DNA from: Armadillidium nasatum
Taxonomy: Eukaryota > Arthropoda > Malacostraca > Isopoda > Armadillidiidae
Direction of reading: 5' to 3'
NCBI GenBank assembly: GCA_009176605.1
Contig: SEYY01003291.1
Coordinates: forward strand, 1 to 45,000
Length of the DNA stretch: 45,000 bases
The notes below the pieces were generated by a model. It ran no database searches and was not told the DNA's origin. It was given only the letters and a program-made list of their open reading frames with translations. Positions 1 through 12,680 of the stretch are shown in pieces; position 1 is the first letter of the stretch, and the number at the start of each line of letters is the position of its first letter. The translations under genes and the position numbers were made by a program.

Positions 1-1626
1 TGTAGCGAAATTTAAGAAATGGGCGGGCCTATGAACTTGTGGTAAAATTCTTTTGGAGTAGAAAGTTGAAGGTCATATTTCATGTTTGGATCGTGCCGGA
101 CACCCATAAAGTTACAATTCCAAGAACCCTGCAATGGTGTCATAAAAAGCCCAAGAAATCTATCAGACAATAACATCTGCACCTTTTCATAGTGAGAAGG
201 TAAATATCCTTTAGGGTTATTTCTCATATCTTTATTATTTCGTTCCCATTCAAAGCCTGATGGAGTTAATTTGTAGGCTTGAAGAGAACATGAACCGGGA
301 GTAAATGAACAAGTTATAACGATAGTTCTATCGGTGGTCCAAGCACTGTTATCGGACACTTATGGTAGCATGAGTTGTAATATCGTGAAGTGATAACTGT
401 GTCAATTCGTTCGGCTGCGTATGTATAAAGCCTAAAGGCTCCAGTTCATTTAAATAAGCATGCAAGGGTAATTTGTGTGGTACATGTACCATTTGATGAG
501 TTCCCCATTATGGAGGCATTACAATACAACGAATTTCTTTTACTTGAGGATTATCTGAGGGACTTACACCATAAAGATATCTAGCAATTTGGGTACGCAG
601 ATCTGATATTATGATGAACTTCTTTAAAACATTCTTCGGAAGAGTGTGAGTAAACCCAGTTTCTTTGGTGTCGTCAGATGAAACATAAATAAAGTTAGTT
701 CTCAAATGAAGATTAGTAGCAGAAATTGCTCTTACTCACCATTCAGTTTTGCTACTAAAGGTTGCGGTTTCATAATTGCTTGTAGTAAAAGTAAAAATTT
801 CGTTTCCATGTTTATTAACTGTTCTTGTCGTAGTTGCAGTTAACTGAGATTGTTCCTTTGTCTGTTTCTCAATTTGCTCTCTCTGAGCAGATGGAGCACT
901 AATTTCCATACCAAGAATAATATCCCTAATCTCAGACTGAGTAAGCGAAGAAACATTCGCATTATTCTTTTCACCATAATCTGCAAGTATAAGATCTTTA
1001 AGCTGAACTTCAACTTTTACCCATTCTTCATCTGTTAGTGATGGCCATATATGATGTGGTTCAGTAATTGTAGTTTTAACAGGTTTTAACAGAACTTTGA
1101 TCCTATCGTTATTAACATGGAAGGCTCTAAGAATCAATAAAAGCCTAGAAAATGCGGTGTAAGAAGAAATGTTTTTCAACCAATCGTCATATAAATTAAA
1201 CAAAACCATCTGAGGCTCTGTAGCTTTCAAAATTAAGTCTCCAAACTTCTCTACCTTCAAACAGGCCTGGAATGGAAGTTGGAATATTGGGGAAATGTAA
1301 CAAGTGGATTTAGCATGCCTTTTCGGGTGGCAATACTGGAAGAGATCGAATTAAAGCAGCTACTTCTTCAGCTGCAGGTTTAAGATTAAAATTTAATCGA
1401 GATGAAGGTAAATCAAAATCTTCCAATGAATCAGTAGGTTAAGCATATTATAACCTTGCCTGCCTACTTGTAGGCCTACTTCCACCCAATCTAGTTTGGT
1501 TGTTTGGAAAAACTTTGTTGCTTTGAAAGATCGGAACAGATAATGTTCCTTCTGATTTTTCAGTGGACGGTGCTTTAGAGCATTCAGAATATAGTACTTT
1601 AAGAGTTTTAGATATCATACGCGAAC
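1..1626 (-). pseudogene. PRPF8: PRPF8 pseudogene, last block: mid segment fused to RNase H-like/MPN C-terminal part
   Basis: A T-rich acceptor (TTTATTTTAG) ends at 1627. The block then reads VRV[23 protein letters not shown], [33 protein letters not shown] and LHLD, up to about Prp8 residue 530. It then jumps directly, near 1370-1380, to [13 protein letters not shown] of about residue 1980. From there it runs through [20 protein letters not shown] (736-1260), [20 protein letters not shown] (508-705), an open link at 360-508, and [20 protein letters not shown] to [12 protein letters not shown] (12-359), close to the natural C-terminus. Breaks include CGA-to-TGA after SSKTEW and frame changes near 1260-1380, 500 and 20. 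No introns interrupt the C-terminal 1.3 kb. Confidence 0.9.
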
Positions 1627-1684
1627 CTAAAATAAAAAAAAATAAATAAATATAAATAATAATTAATCTTAATAATAATTAATC

Positions 1685-1746
<62 letters not shown>
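1685..1746. repeat. (TAA)n microsatellite
   Basis: An uninterrupted AAT/TAA trinucleotide run of about 62 bp lies just inside the PRPF8-pseudogene intron. The surrounding 1630-1960 is low-complexity AT-rich intron with no coding signal seen. Confidence 0.95.
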
Positions 1747-1747
<1 letters not shown>

Positions 1748-1960
1748 GTATGCATGTATAAATTTAAATCAACAGACACCAGTAATTTTCAATTATTATT
1801 TAATTAGTAAATGTTTTCTTGTCTCCTTCAGGATTAGAAACGAGACTCTCTCTTTCAGAAGTTGAAGTGAGAAAAGGAGAGATCAAAAACGGTGGGAAGG
1901 AAATTGTTTTTTCTTTATTCAAATGTGAAAATACAAGCAATTTTAATACATAGTAAAATT

Positions 1961-2505
1961 ATAGTGTTTTCCATTCACTCTGACCCCAGATATGCGATTT
2001 TACATATCAAAGTAGTGGTCATAAGATAAAATTTGCCACGAATAAACCTTAGTGTATGAGAATCATCCTGATCACAACAAGTGTTGGAAGCATCAAGGTG
2101 TTTCTGCACACACACTTTTCAATGTTACAAAAGGTTGCTGCCAACATATTGGAAGTCAGAGTCAATCGCCTGCCGAATGTTGTCTTTCAGCTGCATCAGG
2201 GTACATGGCTTGTTGCGATACACTTTCATTTTCAGGATGCCCATAAGAAGAAATCAGGAGGGGTAAGGGTAAGGTGTTCAAATTTCATTGGAAATAACCC
2301 AAAGAAGGACTAAATTTCATACATGCTGACGTTGAACGTGTGGCAAATTTCGCCATCCTGATGACATTAGCCAGTACAGGGTTCCTCGTCGTCCAATTAA
2401 TATACAAACTCATTGAAAAAGCACATATACAAATTTTATCCTCTTATGACCATTATTTTAATATCTAAGCGAATATCTGGGGTCGAAAGCTAGTAGAACA
2501 CCTTG
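1961..2505 (-). mobile_element. mariner/Tc1-like DNA transposon, deletion derivative with long terminal inverted repeats
   Basis: The two ends are diverged inverted repeats of about 75 bp: GACCCCAGATAT, TGGTCATAAG and ATAAAATTT occur at 1982-2035 and again, inverted, at 2438-2485. The outermost bases align as (C)AAGGTGTT-type ends next to TA. Inside, on the minus strand, LTPPDFFLWAS and, one frame away, MKVYRNKPCTLMQLKDNIRQ match the C-terminal end of mariner-type transposases, where PPDFFLWG carries the third catalytic Asp. Only this C-terminal piece remains, so the copy is non-autonomous. It lies in a PRPF8-pseudogene intron. Confidence 0.75.
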
Positions 2506-2775
2506 TAGTATATTCAGAACATTGATTTTTAAAATTTTATTATGTGAGAACATAGACAGACAATACTTGAAATTAAGAGCTCATAAATTTTGATGTTGAA
2601 ACAATTCTTGAGGTAATTCGATTGCGTCTTGGAGTGAATATTTGGCTCCAACTACTAAACAGATTTTCACTTTCAATAGAAGGTGGAGCAGAGAGATTTA
2701 GAAGCCAATGTAAGTAAATTAATCGGCAAAATAATAGGTATAAAACTGACGATGACTATTAATCGTCCATCTCAC

Positions 2776-3153
<378 letters not shown>

Positions 3154-3299
3154 GTAGAAGGTTAGAGTCCCATATGAAACCCACTAGAGTTGTGGTCAAA
3201 GGAATTTGGAAAAAACAAAGGATAATGGTATTCGGCAGTGTACACATATGAATAAGAATAGAGTTACACCCGGGGTCAGGGAATTAAAAAGAATAAAAT

Positions 3300-4300
3300 T
3301 GAGAAGGTATAGATAGACGAGTCGAAAGAGCTCCCCTAAGAGCTATCGTATGCAACTAGAGTTCAAAAGAACAGTGTGTATTGTAATAAAAATTATTTAA
3401 TGAAGTGATACAACAGTTTGACTGCAGAAAAGAGACTGGCGAGTAAGTGAGGAAAGTTAATAGGCAAAATTCATCAATTTCAAAAAGGGCTGTATGAGTA
3501 AAACTATATCAGATGCGTACTCCATATAAGGACGAACAACGTCCTTATAGAAAGCAAGAAACTAGTGAGGTGTGAAGAACTTTTGAAGACCACTCAGACC
3601 ATCTACCATTTAGAAGTTTATTTAGTGAGAGAAATAATGTTATCCTTCCAAGAAAGATCACGAGAAAAAGAAATACAAAAAATATTACAAAAACCACCCA
3701 AGCTATGGGTTTTCAATGCTGTTCTAGTTGTATGAAAGATTTTGTGGAGTAGATAGATGAAGGACATGAGTTTTTGACAAATTGAAAACCCTGTTTACTT
3801 TGCCCCAATAAGAAATGCGAGAGAGAGATCAGAAATTAGTTTTTCCAAATTTTTTTCTTAACAATAATATCTACTAGTGATATTTCCCTTTTCAAATTGA
3901 GATAGTAATTATGGGTGGAGTCGTTAACATAAAAGAGGATAAGAGACAAGTGATAGAATGTAATTTCTGAAAAGCATAAAATGAGTCAAGACATAGGAAA
4001 GAGAAAGAACCCCGAGGAACACCATTAATAGATTTAAAATATCTGCAACTACTGCTACAGAACATCTTTAAAAGAAATCAGAGAGGTCACCGAGAGAAAG
4101 GTATTGTAGATACCGAAAGAGGGAAGTATAAAATCAAAGCTCTGTAATTACCCTATTTAAATTAACAATTAAAAGTTTTCAATACGTCTATTACTATTTC
4201 AAAAATGTCACTGGAACGATGTAGAGGACCAAGAATCAGAAAAAAAAGAAATATCACCAGTAGATATTATTGTTAAGGAAATATTTGAAATCCTTTTAAA
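3300..4300 (-). mobile_element. LINE remnant, reverse transcriptase and C-terminal part (Jockey/CR1-like family A)
   Basis: Minus-strand pieces in several frames match one non-LTR retrotransposon RT: SINGVPRGSF near 4035-4005 (consensus SGVPQGSVLSP, palm motif) and GLSGLQKFFTPH, FLAFYKD, VRPYMEYASDI near 3600-3500 (consensus GLQKFF-TPRQLLALYK-IVRPCMEY). Order and spacing agree with the family. Many stops and frame changes show it is old. The rest of 4300-4780 is probably more of the same element or intron but gives no firm match. It lies in the PRPF8-pseudogene intron. Confidence 0.75.
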
Positions 4301-4879
4301 GAACAAATATTAAAATGATAGTAAGAAGCACAGTCTAAGTGAGGGCATGCTTCTAGGAGGAAGGAAAGATCAAAGTAAACAGACAGGGCTGAAAATGCTT
4401 ACCTTTAAAGGTAGGCTTAGCAAACATATATTTTAAGAACCAGAGGAAGGGATAAAATCAGGGCCATACATCCACCTTCTTAGTGTTAAGGTTAAAGAAA
4501 GAAACCTTGATTAAAATAAATTATAATATTAAGCATGAATGAGTTGGAGGGTGGTCGAGAAAGAGGATAGCTGTTATATAGAATAAATTCAGCACTATCT
4601 GGATGAAATGTAAGTTGCATTATAATCTATCCCAAAATTGTATGTTGGCACTTTCAAAACTAAAATTTTCATTCTAAAAAGTATGAAAAGGGTTAAAAAA
4701 GGTTCAAACAGTTTCTTAGAATGAAAATAAAAGTTTTGAAGTTACCATCACAACAACTCTGGGATGGATTACATATGGGCGATTTATTTACGCGTTTTTG
4801 CATTCTTGTAAAATTTAAGTAGTATCATTAGTTTCCGAGATCACAGAATCATTTTTTTTTAAATAACGTTTTTGTCGTT

Positions 4880-5520
4880 TAAAATATCTAGCCAAAATTT
4901 TCAGGAACACTGTAGGAAGACCTTTCCTTTACAAATAGCTTTCAGATTTGTTGATATGTATCCCTAGAAAAAGGTTCTCACTCAAAAACTGTTCAGAAAA
5001 GAATTTTTTTTTTTTTTAATTTTTTCAAAATTATTTTGTCAATAATGTTTTTCTTGCGATACATATCAAAATATCTCTCAAATAATATTTTTAGATATAG
5101 TCCTTGTGCAGTGTTCCTGAAATTTTTGGGCGGATAGGTCAAGCGACAAGACCCTGGCCTCGAAAAATAAAAGATGAGCTGTGAAAAATAAAAAAATTTC
5201 TTTACAACTCCTTCTTTTTTTGCTATAATGTTCTGTTTACTTGACCGATATAGACCCAATTTTTTTGACAGGCTGCATAAAGATATTGTCTTCAATTTAT
5301 CTTCAAACAAGTTTTTTATATATACTTCTAGAAAAAATGTTCAAGCCAAAAAAAATTGAAAAATGAATTTATATATATATTTTTTTTTAAATTGTCGAAC
5401 TATTTTGACAATCTTTTTTTATAGGACCTATCTTTTAAAAATGTGTTTCATCAATTTTTTAAGTATGTTCTTCCTGCAGTGCCTCTGGAAATTTGGGTTT
5501 GATTTCCCAAAATAAAATAA
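4880..5520. repeat. Unclassified repeat region with inverted AAAATTTTCAGGAACACTG motif
   Basis: The sequence around 4892-4915 (CCAAAATTTTCAGGAACACT) recurs inverted around 5110-5135 (CAGTGTTCCTGAAATTTTTG). A third, looser relative sits at 5475-5500. The region is dense in T and A runs, and the short minus-strand ORF at 4993-5310 looks like chance. No transposase or RT match is seen. Confidence 0.5.
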
Positions 5521-6230
5521 GGAGTGCCACAATTTTGGCACTACAGAAATTTTACAGGAATGCAAAAATACGTATCTCACCCAACCAATAATGAACATTC
5601 CAGGGATTTCATGGTGCTGCCTTTGACATTAAATATTCTATTCCAAAAAGAAAAAAAAGAAAAAAAATGTCCAAGAATGTCCGAAAATACCAATACTTTT
5701 AACTTATAAATTATAAACGTGGCTATGTTAACAAAAAAATAAAATAAAATAAAAAATAAAATAAAAAATAAAAATAAAAATAAAAACATTCCAATTGAAA
5801 GAAAAAATAATTTATATAATTTATGAACCTATTTTTTTGTCTTTTATAACAAAATTCTCATAAGATAAAAGACAAGCTGTATTAATGTGTTAATAATTAA
5901 TTAATTAATTAATTGTATTAATGAGTTAATAATTAATGAGTATTAATGTGTTAAGGTTGCCCACTTCAAAAGAAACAATTTCACCATTAGCTTCAAAATT
6001 TTCATTAAGTTTAAAATATCTTTTGATTACAATAAAATAAAAGATCCATCGTTAATTCTCAAATTGGTATATTCTATATTTTACACTCACTTTATCTGTA
6101 CTATTACCAATAGAACAATAATATAAGAAAAATTTCCTATTCCTATACTTCGATTTTTAAATAAAACAAAGTAAAACCTAAAAGTTAAAAAGCATAATTT
6201 AATTTTTAATTTTAAAATAAAGGTGAAAAT
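5521..6230. other. AT-rich intron sequence without recognisable gene
   Basis: This stretch holds simple A-rich blocks such as the AAAATAAAATAAAAAT run at 5735-5790 and TTAATTAATTAATTAA near 5890-5915. No coding signal is supported. It is the distal part of the intron between the PRPF8 blocks at 6240 and 1626. Confidence 0.6.
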
Positions 6231-6239
6231 TCAAGGTAC

Positions 6240-6440
6240 TTTAACAGGTTGTCCAGGAGGACAATGTTCTCTGGACCATGTCTTGACCAAGGGAATGTCA
6301 AAAGCTCTTCTCATTTTGCCTCATCGCATATTGAAGGGTCTTGGGAGCCCAGAGTAAGGCAATTCCATTAGCAGTTTTGTCAGTATACAATTGCCACTCT
6401 TTTAATATTGGTTCCATTTCATCCTTAACTTCAAAGTTCT
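6240..6440 (-). pseudogene. PRPF8: PRPF8 pseudogene exon (about residues 380-445)
   Basis: The minus-strand reading gives [20 protein letters not shown] followed by ALLWAPK, then after a one-base frame change RPFNMR, an in-frame stop, and [20 protein letters not shown] ending QPVK. It matches the Prp8 segment around [16 protein letters not shown]. The exon ends exactly after the QPVK codons with a donor GT at 6239-6238. The next block at 1626 starts VRV, so the intron is phase 0 as expected from the continuous protein. An acceptor AG is seen at 6442-6441. Confidence 0.88.
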
Positions 6441-6555
6441 CTTTAAAAAAAATAAATAAATAAATTCAAAATATTCTATTACAGCTACAAGCATTTGAAC
6501 ATCTACGCAAATTATAAACTTACAAGCAAATTTTAAATTAACAAGTCTGTATGAC

Positions 6556-6797
<242 letters not shown>

Positions 6798-6802
6798 TAT
6801 AT

Positions 6803-7165
6803 CCCTTGTTGAGCCTGAGATTACATTCGACTATTAAAGTTTTTTTATTTTAATTTTTGCATTGAACAATTATTTATTAATAGATGTTAATCAAGACACA
6901 ATGAATAGTTGAGCTTTCGTGCTCAAGGGATTAAGAAAGAATAAAACCTAGATTGCGGTAATTTCTAGTAATCTATAAATAATAGAATATGAATCCCGGT
7001 AACATCGCAGCCTTTCAACTTTTGGAAGAATCTCGACTACTAAAAAGATCTTATTACAAATACCAAGATCAATTGAGCAATTCAAATTTAAAAAATAATT
7101 GTTCAATGCAAAAATTAAAATAAAAAAACTTTAATAGTCGAATGTAATCTCAGGCTCAACAAGGG
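6803..7165. repeat. Foldback: 68-bp perfect inverted repeat with about 230-bp spacer
   Basis: Bases 6803-6870 (CCCTTGTTGAGCCTGAGA...) are the exact reverse complement of 7098-7165. A direct repeat is also present: the segment after GGGATTAAGAAA at 6927-6990 recurs at 7163-7225 with few changes. The unit is flanked on both sides by (TA)n. No coding content is seen. Confidence 0.9.
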
Positions 7166-7217
7166 ATTAAGAAATAATAAAACCTAGATTACGGTAATTT
7201 CTAGTAATCTATAAATA

Positions 7218-8694
<1,477 letters not shown>

Positions 8695-8868
8695 CGCATA
8701 TTAAAATACGTTATAAAAAATATTGCCACTAATTAAACATTAAGAATAATAATATTTTAATAAAAAGTAAAAATGGCAGAAAAACATGTGTACACTTATC
8801 CACTAATATTATCTACTGCCTCTAGATAAATAACCCCAACTTAAGGGAAATATATTATATAACTAATG

Positions 8869-9001
<133 letters not shown>

Positions 9002-9056
9002 TTTAATTAAAAGTATCAGTTTTATTTATTCAATTAGTTATGAAATACTTTAACCA

Positions 9057-9093
<37 letters not shown>

Positions 9094-9099
9094 ATCATT

Positions 9100-9457
9100 T
9101 GAATTTGACATCGTCAAAGTAGAAAGTGCAAAAGATGTAAAAACCTCTCCATCTTTTTCTCGATCTATTTGGATAGATTCCAAAGATTCAACATCTAATA
9201 CGTTGTCTGCATAATCCAAAGGAGGTTCCTTATCATCAAAGGGTGGAAACCTCCTTCTCTTGAAATGCCTCCTCTCCCTCTCCTCATCATCAAAGGGTGG
9301 AAACCTCCTCCTCTTGAAATGACTCCTCTCCCTCTTCTCTCTCTCCTAATCATCATCCATTCTGTAGACCATTGAGCAATATATATTGGTTCGATAACCC
9401 AAGGTGTTTCATTTACAAAAGTTTTTATAGCTCCAGTAATGTGGTATAAGTATAAAC
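9100..9457 (-). pseudogene. PRPF8: PRPF8 pseudogene exon, N-terminal (about residues 115-200), with 54-bp internal duplication
   Basis: The acceptor TTTCACAG ends at 9458. After a short frame disturbance the block reads [20 protein letters not shown], then [26 protein letters not shown], a second [12 protein letters not shown], and then [20 protein letters not shown]. Prp8 has only one HFKRxRFPPFDD segment, so 18 codons were duplicated in frame (repeats start near 9232 and 9286). The frame stays open for over 100 codons, so the duplication may predate much of the decay. The 3' border is uncertain: the match fades after REKDGEV near 9150, and a run of T/A begins at 9088. Confidence 0.87.
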
Positions 9458-10058
9458 CTGTGAAATGAAAAAGTAATACAAGGATAAATTAAATATTTTC
9501 ACATCATTATTATTATTATTATTTTTATTGTATATTTTTATAGAAGAAGAGAAGTAAGAGGAAGATAGATACCCGAGGTTCAAGAGGAGAAAGAAAGGGT
9601 TTGGAAGTTGTTGTTATAAGGAGAGGGTGTTTAGTTTTTCATTACATGTATTATATGATTCTTTTTGTTTTCACCTTTTCAGGTTATATAGAAAGGGTTA
9701 AAGATAAGGTCTTGGTAAAGAAAGGATTCTCCCTTCAATTTAATTAGTGTTAAAATAAATTAAGATAAGATAAAGTTTCTAGAGAATATTTAATTAAAAG
9801 TTATAGAGTAGAAAACTCTAGAAGAAAAAAGAACCTATTTTGTTTTTAGAAGAAGAAGACATTTTCCCATTGGGGTATCTGGGTTTCTATACATCTGAGA
9901 GCTCGGTGTTGTAGTTATCCTGGGGACTTTGGTGTGGATTAGGACAAATTCGAAAGGAAAACAACAAGGTAAGATCAGTTATAAGTTAATAGCTCTGTAT
10001 CAACATAGGCTAGCTTTATTCAATTATTATTATTATTATTATTAATTCATCAACTTAC
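9458..10058 (-). other. PRPF8-pseudogene intron
   Basis: This intron lies between a GTAAGT donor and a TTTCACAG acceptor and is AT-rich. It contains short ATT/TAA runs (9508-9530, 10028-10045). No gene is seen inside. Confidence 0.7.
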
Positions 10059-10288
10059 CTGCATATCTCTTATTTGTTGCCAAGGCATTGGCATATTTTC
10101 AAGAAGTTTTAACACTGCATGAGGAATGAAGCATAAAGCCACAAATAATGGCGATATTTTCTGCTGGACATTTCACCACGATCTCGAATGATTTTTCGAA
10201 TATGTTCCGGTGGCATTTCTTCTTTTTGAACATCAACAAATACAAATTTCGCTTCTCAGCATATTTTTTGTTGTGGAGTTGTTGCCAC
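10059..10288 (-). pseudogene. PRPF8: PRPF8 pseudogene exon, N-terminal (about residues 35-115)
   Basis: The block begins after a clean acceptor (CCTCTTGCAG, ending at 10289) and ends at a donor GTAAGT at 10058-10053. Translated on the minus strand it gives [13 protein letters not shown], then in another frame [20 protein letters not shown] and [16 protein letters not shown], then in a third [20 protein letters not shown]. These line up without gaps to the Prp8 N-terminal (PRO8NT) region. At least two frame changes break it. The preceding exon with the start codon was not found in the window. Confidence 0.88.
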
Positions 10289-10359
10289 CTGCAAGAGGAA
10301 CATGAAACTGTTGCAAAAATATCTTAGTAGAAAATTCATTAAAAAATAAAAATAAAATT

Positions 10360-11330
10360 TAAAAAATAAAAATTAAAAAAATGTAAATCACAGACAACAA
10401 AAAAAAATAAAAAAGGCTAAAACAAAGTTTTTTCAATCGTACATTGAGATCAGGAGCAGAAATTTTAGAAAGCGCAAAAAAATAAAATAAACAAATAAAT
10501 AAATAAATAAAAAAATTAAAAAAAAAATTAAAAAAAATGCTGGATGGAGAATTGGAAGGCCCACTCCCTGACTGTATCATGAGAACTATAAGATAAGCAT
10601 TGGCTGTGGTGAATAGTGAAATAACCAAATATGATATTTCAGAGAAAGGTAAAGAAGAGAGAATGTACACTATTTTGGAGATTTGATAGTCAAAGAATTA
10701 GGAGCTAAACAAATAATTTTAATTGTAGAATGGCAAGAGAGGTAAGCTACGACGTGGAAAATTCTCAAGACTCCAAATTAGACACGACAATAAGCAAAAT
10801 CGTTGTGCACATATGCACAACAACCGCCTTTGGCTGAAAATTAAGGATACAGACGTAAGAGGAAACAGAAAAATGTTTGCTATCACATTCAAGCACCCGA
10901 GTTTCGGTCAAGAATAAAAGAGGTGGTGTTCAACAAAGTGGAAATTGGATTGATGATCACGAAGGTTGAAGAAAAGAGGTGGTGTTCAACAAAGTGGAAA
11001 TTGGATTGATGATCACGAATGTTGAAGAAAAGAGGTGGTGTTCAACAAAGTGGAAATTGGATTGATGATCACGAATGTTGAAGAAAAGAGGTGGTGTTCA
11101 ACAAAGTGGAAATTGGATTGATGATCACGAATGTTGAAGAAAAGAGGTGGTGTTCAACAAAGTGGAAATTGGATTGATGATCACGAATGTTGAAGAAAAG
11201 AGTGGTGGTGTTCAACAAAGTGGAAATTGGATTGATGATCACGAATGTTGAAGAAAAGAGGTGGTGTTCAACAGAGTGGAAATTGGATTGATAACCAGGA
11301 ATGTTGCAGAAATTAATGAAGTAATAGACC
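10360..11330 (-). mobile_element. LINE remnant, endonuclease domain (family A), interrupted by a 56-bp minisatellite
   Basis: On the minus strand the piece starts with the family's endonuclease opening (NFCNIPGYQSNF near 11315-11280). After the expanded repeat come FSVETRVLECD, CCAYVHNDF-like and LESWEFST-like words near 10900-10740 (consensus GCCVYVRNDL, LESSEFST), then PFSEISYLVISLF near 10655-10620 (consensus PFAEISILGDFNV). All lie in different frames. The active-site DFN is not preserved. Confidence 0.65.
10913..11315. repeat. 56-bp tandem minisatellite, about 7 copies
   Basis: AGGTGGTGTTCAACAAAGTG recurs at 10921, 10977, 11033, 11089, 11145, about 11203 and 11259. The spacing is exactly 56 bp except for one 58-bp unit. 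Copies are nearly identical, so expansion is recent compared with the surrounding LINE. The minus-strand unit codes NIRDHQSNFHFVEHHL, the start of the LINE endonuclease domain. Confidence 0.95.
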
Positions 11331-11594
11331 ATGCACCAGGGTAATTCAGCTCAAAGTTTTCGCGGCACCATCACTATCATCGGAGTCACAAACACCCAAG
11401 TGGTGATGGGGAAAGGGGTGGATAAGGGGTTATTTTTGGAAGGTGCAACTCTAGGCTTCTATGGGACTACTGTTGGGGATGCCATCTTAAATTACTATTA
11501 TAATTTTTTGAAAAGGATGAGTTGTCTGTAATAATGTTTATTGTGTGTGTGAAAGGAGAGCCAACTTCGTGTAAAAGAATTTGTGTATCGAGGC

Positions 11595-11756
<162 letters not shown>

Positions 11757-12109
11757 TTTTTAAATAAAAATTTATTTAAAATGATTTCTTATCATTGAAA
11801 AAGAATATTGATTTACTAATACTGGACAACTCTGGGCTGTAAAATACAAAATTTACACTTACAATTTACACTGACAATTCCATTCTGCAATGTCACTTAA
11901 TAGTTGATATTGCATTTTCCTTCAAGAATTTGACTTCAACCTTTTCTATTTCACTTCCCTCATCATGACTAAAAACTCTTAACAACTTACACCAACAGTA
12001 AATTGGTTTCGGGTTTCAATAATATACAGCATAATATTTATTCACAAATTTTTCTGTTAACTTTTGGTATAACTGCCTTTTTTATTTTTTTATTTTTATT
12101 AATTTTTTT

Positions 12110-12470
12110 TTCCTATACCAGCTGTCTGTGTTTCTTCTTTCACTACATCACTTACATCTAACTCAAACTCTTCCAAACTTACTTCATCAGTACTGGTTGT
12201 CAGTGAGACGTGTGATACTACAGGTGAGCTTTCATTAGTTAGTTTAGAAATGGATGGGATTGGTTTAGGTGTTTATTTATACTCTCACTTTTCTTTTTTA
12301 AACCCTGCTCTTCTCTTTCCTTTATGTTTTGCAAACATCGTTTGTGGGTTAAAATTTTTGCCTCAATATTTATAACTCCATGAGACTTTGGGTTTTTGAT
12401 TAACTCTTTTCCCTTTGACTGTAAAATTTCTTCCAAAGTTTTCACTTCACTAACAAAAATATATGAAAAT
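12110..12470 (-). pseudogene. Coding-like fragment with KTLEEIL motif, possibly ZC3H11A-like
   Basis: A minus-strand frame opens with KTLEEILQSKGKELIKNPKS and runs to KKKSESINK. One frame away it continues TPKPIPSISKLTNESSPVV and TDEVSLEEFELDVSDVVKEE before ending in an A-run at 12110. The charged, low-aromatic composition and the IKTLEEI-type motif resemble the repeated KTLEEI segments of the CCCH-type zinc-finger protein ZC3H11A, but the match is short and I am not sure of it. The frame change and lack of further exons suggest a pseudogene or a partial exon. A family assignment would need a profile search. Confidence 0.35.
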
Positions 12471-12639
12471 GAAACTTTAAATCCTTTTGGAGCTCCTAAT
12501 TGTAATTCTTCACTGTTTGCCCAGAAAGAAAACTAATTCTAGTCCTTCTCAAATGATTTTCATCTGTACTTTGATCTGCCTTATAGCTATATCTGCATTA
12601 TTCATATCCCCACTTCCTAATTGCCATCCTTTTTTTATT

Positions 12640-12680
12640 TACAGTCTACCACCACTCACGGGCAGAGCCCTTTTCAAGCA
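12640..12680 (-). mobile_element. LINE 3' terminus fragment (family A)
   Basis: The plus-strand motif CACTCACGGGCAGAGCCCTT is the same 3' terminal word seen at 16667 and 34303. Reading on the minus strand it is GGGCTCTGCCCGTGAGTGGT, the end of the family. Confidence 0.7.

Noticed and set aside
1-1626. First idea that the Prp8 copy is a processed (reverse-transcribed) pseudogene
   Set aside because: Further exon blocks at 6240, 9100 and 10059 with matching splice borders were found upstream, so at least the 5' part is genomic. The idea survives only for the C-terminal part.
9034-9219. Small independent gene with a poly-Phe end
   Set aside because: It is the tail of the Prp8 exon reading into a T-run on the minus strand.
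10913-11315. CRISPR-like array
   Set aside because: The units are directly adjacent 56-bp tandem repeats without unique spacers, in eukaryotic DNA, and the unit is LINE coding sequence.
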